Source of the DNA: CAG-877 sp045627525
GTDB taxonomy: Bacteria; Bacillota_I; Bacilli_A; RF39; UBA660
Assembly (NCBI GenBank): GCA_045627525.1
Contig: JAZQNW010000001.1
Location: 186,001-250,000, forward strand
Length of the DNA stretch: 64,000 nt
Reading direction: 5' to 3'
In this document: positions 61,516 to 64,000 of the stretch, piece by piece
How the letters are laid out: each line of letters starts with the position of its first letter
Position numbering within the stretch: position 1 is the stretch's first letter
The notes under the pieces: model-generated
The model's database searches: none
Told to the model about the DNA's origin: nothing
What the model saw: the letters and a program-made list of their open reading frames with translations, nothing else
Made by a program: the position numbers and the translations under genes

Positions 61516-63429
61516 TTAATATAATTTAGCTCCTGCTGGAATATGATCATCAACCATTAATAAATTAAGTTTTTCTTCGCCTTCTTCTTGATGAGTTGCA
61601 CTAAGAAGCATTCCACAAGAATCAATTCCCATCATATTTCGTGGAGGAAGATTTGTAATAGCTATAAGTGTCTTACCAATAAGTTCTTCAGGTTCATAAT
61701 ATGAATGAATACCACTTAAAATAATTCTTTTTTCCTCTGTTCCATCATCTAAAGTAAATTTCAATAATTTCTTTGATTTTTCAACAGCTTCACAACTAAG
61801 AACTTTTACAGCTCTAAAATCACTTTTTGAGAATGTATCAAAATCTACAAATTCTTCAAAAAGTGGTTCTATTTCTACTTTTGAAAAATCTATTTTTTCT
61901 ACTGTAGTAGATGTATTAGAAACTATTCTTTTTATTGTTTTTTGAGATCCCTCAGGTTTCATTGTAGGGAATAATAATACATCCCTAATTGAATCCTTTT
62001 CTAAAAATAACATCATTAATCGATCTATTCCATAACCAATTCCACCAGCTGGTGGCATACCATACTCTAAAGCTTCTATAAAATCCATATCAATATCATT
62101 AGCTTCATCATTACCAAGATCTCGTTCTTTTAATTGTTCTTCAAATCTTTCTAATTGATCAATAGGATCATTTAATTCAGTATATGCATTAGCAAATTCT
62201 TTTCCAGAAATAAATAATTCAAATCTATCTACAAAACGAGGATCATCTGGATTCTTTTTTGTCAATGGCGAAATTTCTACTGGATGGCCATATAAGAATG
62301 TTGGCTGAATTAATGTTTCTTCAACATATTTTTCAAAGAATAAATTAATAATATGACCAACAGTATGTTCGTGTTCTTGAACGTCTATCTTATGTTCTTC
62401 TGCTAATTTTAAAGCTTCTTCTACAGTCATTTCTTTTTTAAAATCTATTCCTGTTTTTTCTTTAATAGCATCAACCATGCTTATTCTCTTCCATGGACCT
62501 TCTAAATTAACTTCATATCCACCAAATTTATAAGTCATTTTTCCAAATACATTTTTAGCTATTGTTTGGAACATATTTTCAGTTAATTCCATCATACCTT
62601 CCAAATTACTATAAGCAAGATATGCTTCCATTAAAGTAAATTCCGGATTATGTCTAGTATCCATTCCTTCATTTCTAAATGTACGACCAATTTCATAAAC
62701 AGCTTCCATACCACCAACTAATAATCTTTTAAGTGGTAATTCTAAAGCTATACGTAAGTACATATCTAAATCTTGTGCATTATGATGCGTAATAAATGGT
62801 TTAGCTGAAGCCCCTGTTAATAAAGTAGATAATATTGGCGTTTCAACTTCAGTAAAGCCCCTACCATCCATAAAGTTTTGAATACATCTAATAATTTTAG
62901 GTCTCATAAAAGCTATATTCTTTGATTCTTCATTCATTATCAAGTCAACATATCTTCTACGATATCTTTCTTCTATATCAGTTAAACCATGGAATTTCTC
63001 TGGTAATGGTCGTAATGCTTTTACTAAATGTGTATATTTAGTAGCACGTACACTTAATTCACCTGTATCTGTTTTAAATATAGTACCATCAATACCAACT
63101 ATATCACCTATATCTGACTTTTTAAACAATTCATATACATCTTCACCAACTGCATCTTCTCTAATATAAATTTGTAGTTGACCAAATTTATCTTGAATGT
63201 GAAAAAAACCAGCTTTACCTTTACGACGCTTAGTCATAATTCTACCAGCAATAACTACTGATATTGGTTTTTCTTCTAATTCTTCTTTTGAAAAATTTAG
63301 ATATTTTTCTTTTATTTCCTTAGAATTAGTATTAATATCAAATCTACTACCAAAAGGATCAATACCTTTAGCACGTATTTCCATAGCTTTTTCACGTCTT
63401 ACTAATTCTTGTTCACTAAATTCTCTCAT
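61516..63429 (-). CDS. lysS: Lysine--tRNA ligase (class II) fused to a Trbp111-like tRNA-binding domain
   Basis: 637 residues, against ~500 for normal LysRS. Residues ~1-495 form LysRS: N-terminal OB anticodon domain (ISVVIAGRIMTKRRKGKAGFFHIQD), motif 2 (YEIGRTFRNEGMDTRHNPEFTLMEAY), and motif 3 (GIGYGIDRLMMLFLEKDSIRDVLLFPTMKP). After a linker, residues ~525-637 form a tRNA-binding domain of the EMAPII/Trbp111 type (DFRAVKVLSCEAVEKSKKLLKF, RIILSGIHSYYEPEELIGKT, NLPPRNMMGIDSCGMLLSA), usually found at the end of MetRS or free. It ends in a terminator. Confidence 0.97.
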   Translation of the reverse strand: MREFSEQELVRREKAMEIRAKGIDPFGSRFDINTNSKEIKEKYLNFSKEELEEKPISVVIAGRIMTKRRKGKAGFFHIQDKFGQLQIYIREDAVGEDVYELFKKSDIGDIVGIDGTIFKTDTGELSVRATKYTHLVKALRPLPEKFHGLTDIEERYRRRYVDLIMNEESKNIAFMRPKIIRCIQNFMDGRGFTEVETPILSTLLTGASAKPFITHHNAQDLDMYLRIALELPLKRLLVGGMEAVYEIGRTFRNEGMDTRHNPEFTLMEAYLAYSNLEGMMELTENMFQTIAKNVFGKMTYKFGGYEVNLEGPWKRISMVDAIKEKTGIDFKKEMTVEEALKLAEEHKIDVQEHEHTVGHIINLFFEKYVEETLIQPTFLYGHPVEISPLTKKNPDDPRFVDRFELFISGKEFANAYTELNDPIDQLERFEEQLKERDLGNDEANDIDMDFIEALEYGMPPAGGIGYGIDRLMMLFLEKDSIRDVLLFPTMKPEGSQKTIKRIVSNTSTTVEKIDFSKVEIEPLFEEFVDFDTFSKSDFRAVKVLSCEAVEKSKKLLKFTLDDGTEEKRIILSGIHSYYEPEELIGKTLIAITNLPPRNMMGIDSCGMLLSATHQEEGEEKLNLLMVDDHIPAGAKLY

Positions 63430-63442
63430 CCTATTACCACCT

Positions 63443-64000
63443 TTACTTTTCTTTTACAACGATAGTATGAGCCAACATATCATGAAGTCCTCTACCATCA
63501 TTACGGAACATAACCATCAAAGCACAAACTGCTAATAATATGTACTTTATACTTTCAATTACCATGTCTCCTGCAAAATAAATATTAGAAGAACTAAAAA
63601 TTACAAATATAAATATTAACATATCAAATATAATTGAGTCAATGATAAAAGCTCGAAAAATATAATCATTAATTGTTAAATCTTTATCATATTTATCAAC
63701 TTTTATTTTTAATAATTTTTTACCAACTGTTTGACCTTTCTTTTTAAATTGATAAACAACAAAATAAAGAATAGATATAAATAACATTGATAAAGTCAAA
63801 GCACCTTCCTGCTTTGCCATTTCATAAGTAATATTTTTAGTCTCTGTAAAATAAGTATCTATCTTAATTTCATTATTAGTATACTTTTCTATTATTTCTT
63901 TTGATTGATCATCCAATTTTTTTACTGAATCATAATCTATAAAAGGAAAAGAAATAATAGTTGCAAAAAAAGAAACAATAACTATATCAATTAAAAATGC
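63443..64000 (-). CDS. RDD family membrane protein, 5' end outside window
   Basis: The frame stays open to the window edge; the visible part is about 185 residues. Reading in from the edge, AFLIDIVIVSFFATIISFPFIDYDS is the start of the RDD-type first helix (the usual R lies outside), then MLFISILYFVVYQFKKKGQTVGKKLLKIKVDKYDKDLT (the family G-x-T-x-G-K), IFRAFIIDS, and a C-terminal GLHDMLAHTIVVKE (the D-x-x-A-x-T-x-V pattern). The 65-residue loop after the first helix is larger than usual. Role unknown. Possibly one unit with lysS (13 bp gap). Confidence 0.85.
   Translation of the reverse strand, partial: AFLIDIVIVSFFATIISFPFIDYDSVKKLDDQSKEIIEKYTNNEIKIDTYFTETKNITYEMAKQEGALTLSMLFISILYFVVYQFKKKGQTVGKKLLKIKVDKYDKDLTINDYIFRAFIIDSIIFDMLIFIFVIFSSSNIYFAGDMVIESIKYILLAVCALMVMFRNDGRGLHDMLAHTIVVKEK

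Overview
The window is a densely coded, very AT-rich stretch of a low-GC Bacillota chromosome. Conserved gene orders (cysS-mrnC-rlmB-sigH-like-secE-nusG-rplK-rplA-rplJ-rplL-ybxB-rpoB-rpoC-rpsL-rpsG-fusA-tuf and secG-rnr-smpB-ssrA) place it in the Bacilli or a close relative. Several traits point towards the deep Bacilli/Mollicutes-like gut lineages (RF39/Erysipelotrichia-like): small streamlined genes, very low GC, a tmRNA tag ending in AVAFA that resembles the YAFA ends of Mollicutes tags, and short versions of several proteins. Unlike true Mollicutes it keeps peptidoglycan genes (MurD, two FemX-like proteins, a MurJ/SpoVB-type flippase, a D,D-carboxypeptidase, NlpC/P60, sortase). It uses the standard code: TGA ends genes, for example at 16855-16857.

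Layout. 1-10836: a cut FemX-like gene, a lipid II flippase-like protein, a Cse60-like small protein, a T-box-controlled operon (unknown membrane protein plus leuS), a GH31 glycosidase, a VanY-like carboxypeptidase, and a divergent pair of a YhcC-like radical SAM protein and a DUF1294 protein. 10841-26188: mostly envelope and hypothetical genes. These include the SPFH/NfeD pair, an Ig-like membrane-anchored protein, fhs, a thioester-domain adhesin with its own sortase, a C-terminal processing protease, a LolA-like lipoprotein, the c-di-AMP synthase CdaA with CdaR, a DUF378 protein, NlpC/P60 and an R2K-type ATP-grasp protein. 26320-36606: tmRNA, smpB, a CapA-like protein, rnr, secG, T-box-controlled proS, eno, murD and a second femX. 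36621-53338: the large block of translation and transcription genes, all on the minus strand, with several internal promoters, ribosomal-protein leaders and attenuators. 53346-64000: a pseudokinase-like tail-anchored protein, a SigH-like factor, rlmB, mrnC, cysS, a ClpC-type unfoldase, a DcuC/YfcC-like transporter with a histone-H1-like loop, a LysRS fused to a tRNA-binding domain, and an RDD protein cut by the window end.

Almost every transcription unit ends in a clear intrinsic terminator, and many start with a TTGACA-17-TATAAT-like promoter, so operon limits can be read quite well. I see no insertion sequence, CRISPR array, tRNA or rRNA gene. Stretches without a protein gene are short. The longest (26189-26880) holds the tmRNA, its promoter and two terminators; the 5684-5945 gap is a T-box leader.

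No single clearly new defence or biosynthetic system stands out. The observations most worth following are the two-gene thioester adhesin/sortase unit whose sortase seems to lack the usual catalytic Arg, the pseudokinase-like protein inserted into the sigH-secE region, the unknown membrane protein that shares the leucine T-box with leuS, the LysRS-Trbp111 fusion, the transporter with an H1-like loop, the GH31 enzyme with an altered acid/base position, and the near-identical promoters in front of the NlpC/P60 gene and its phage-like neighbour.
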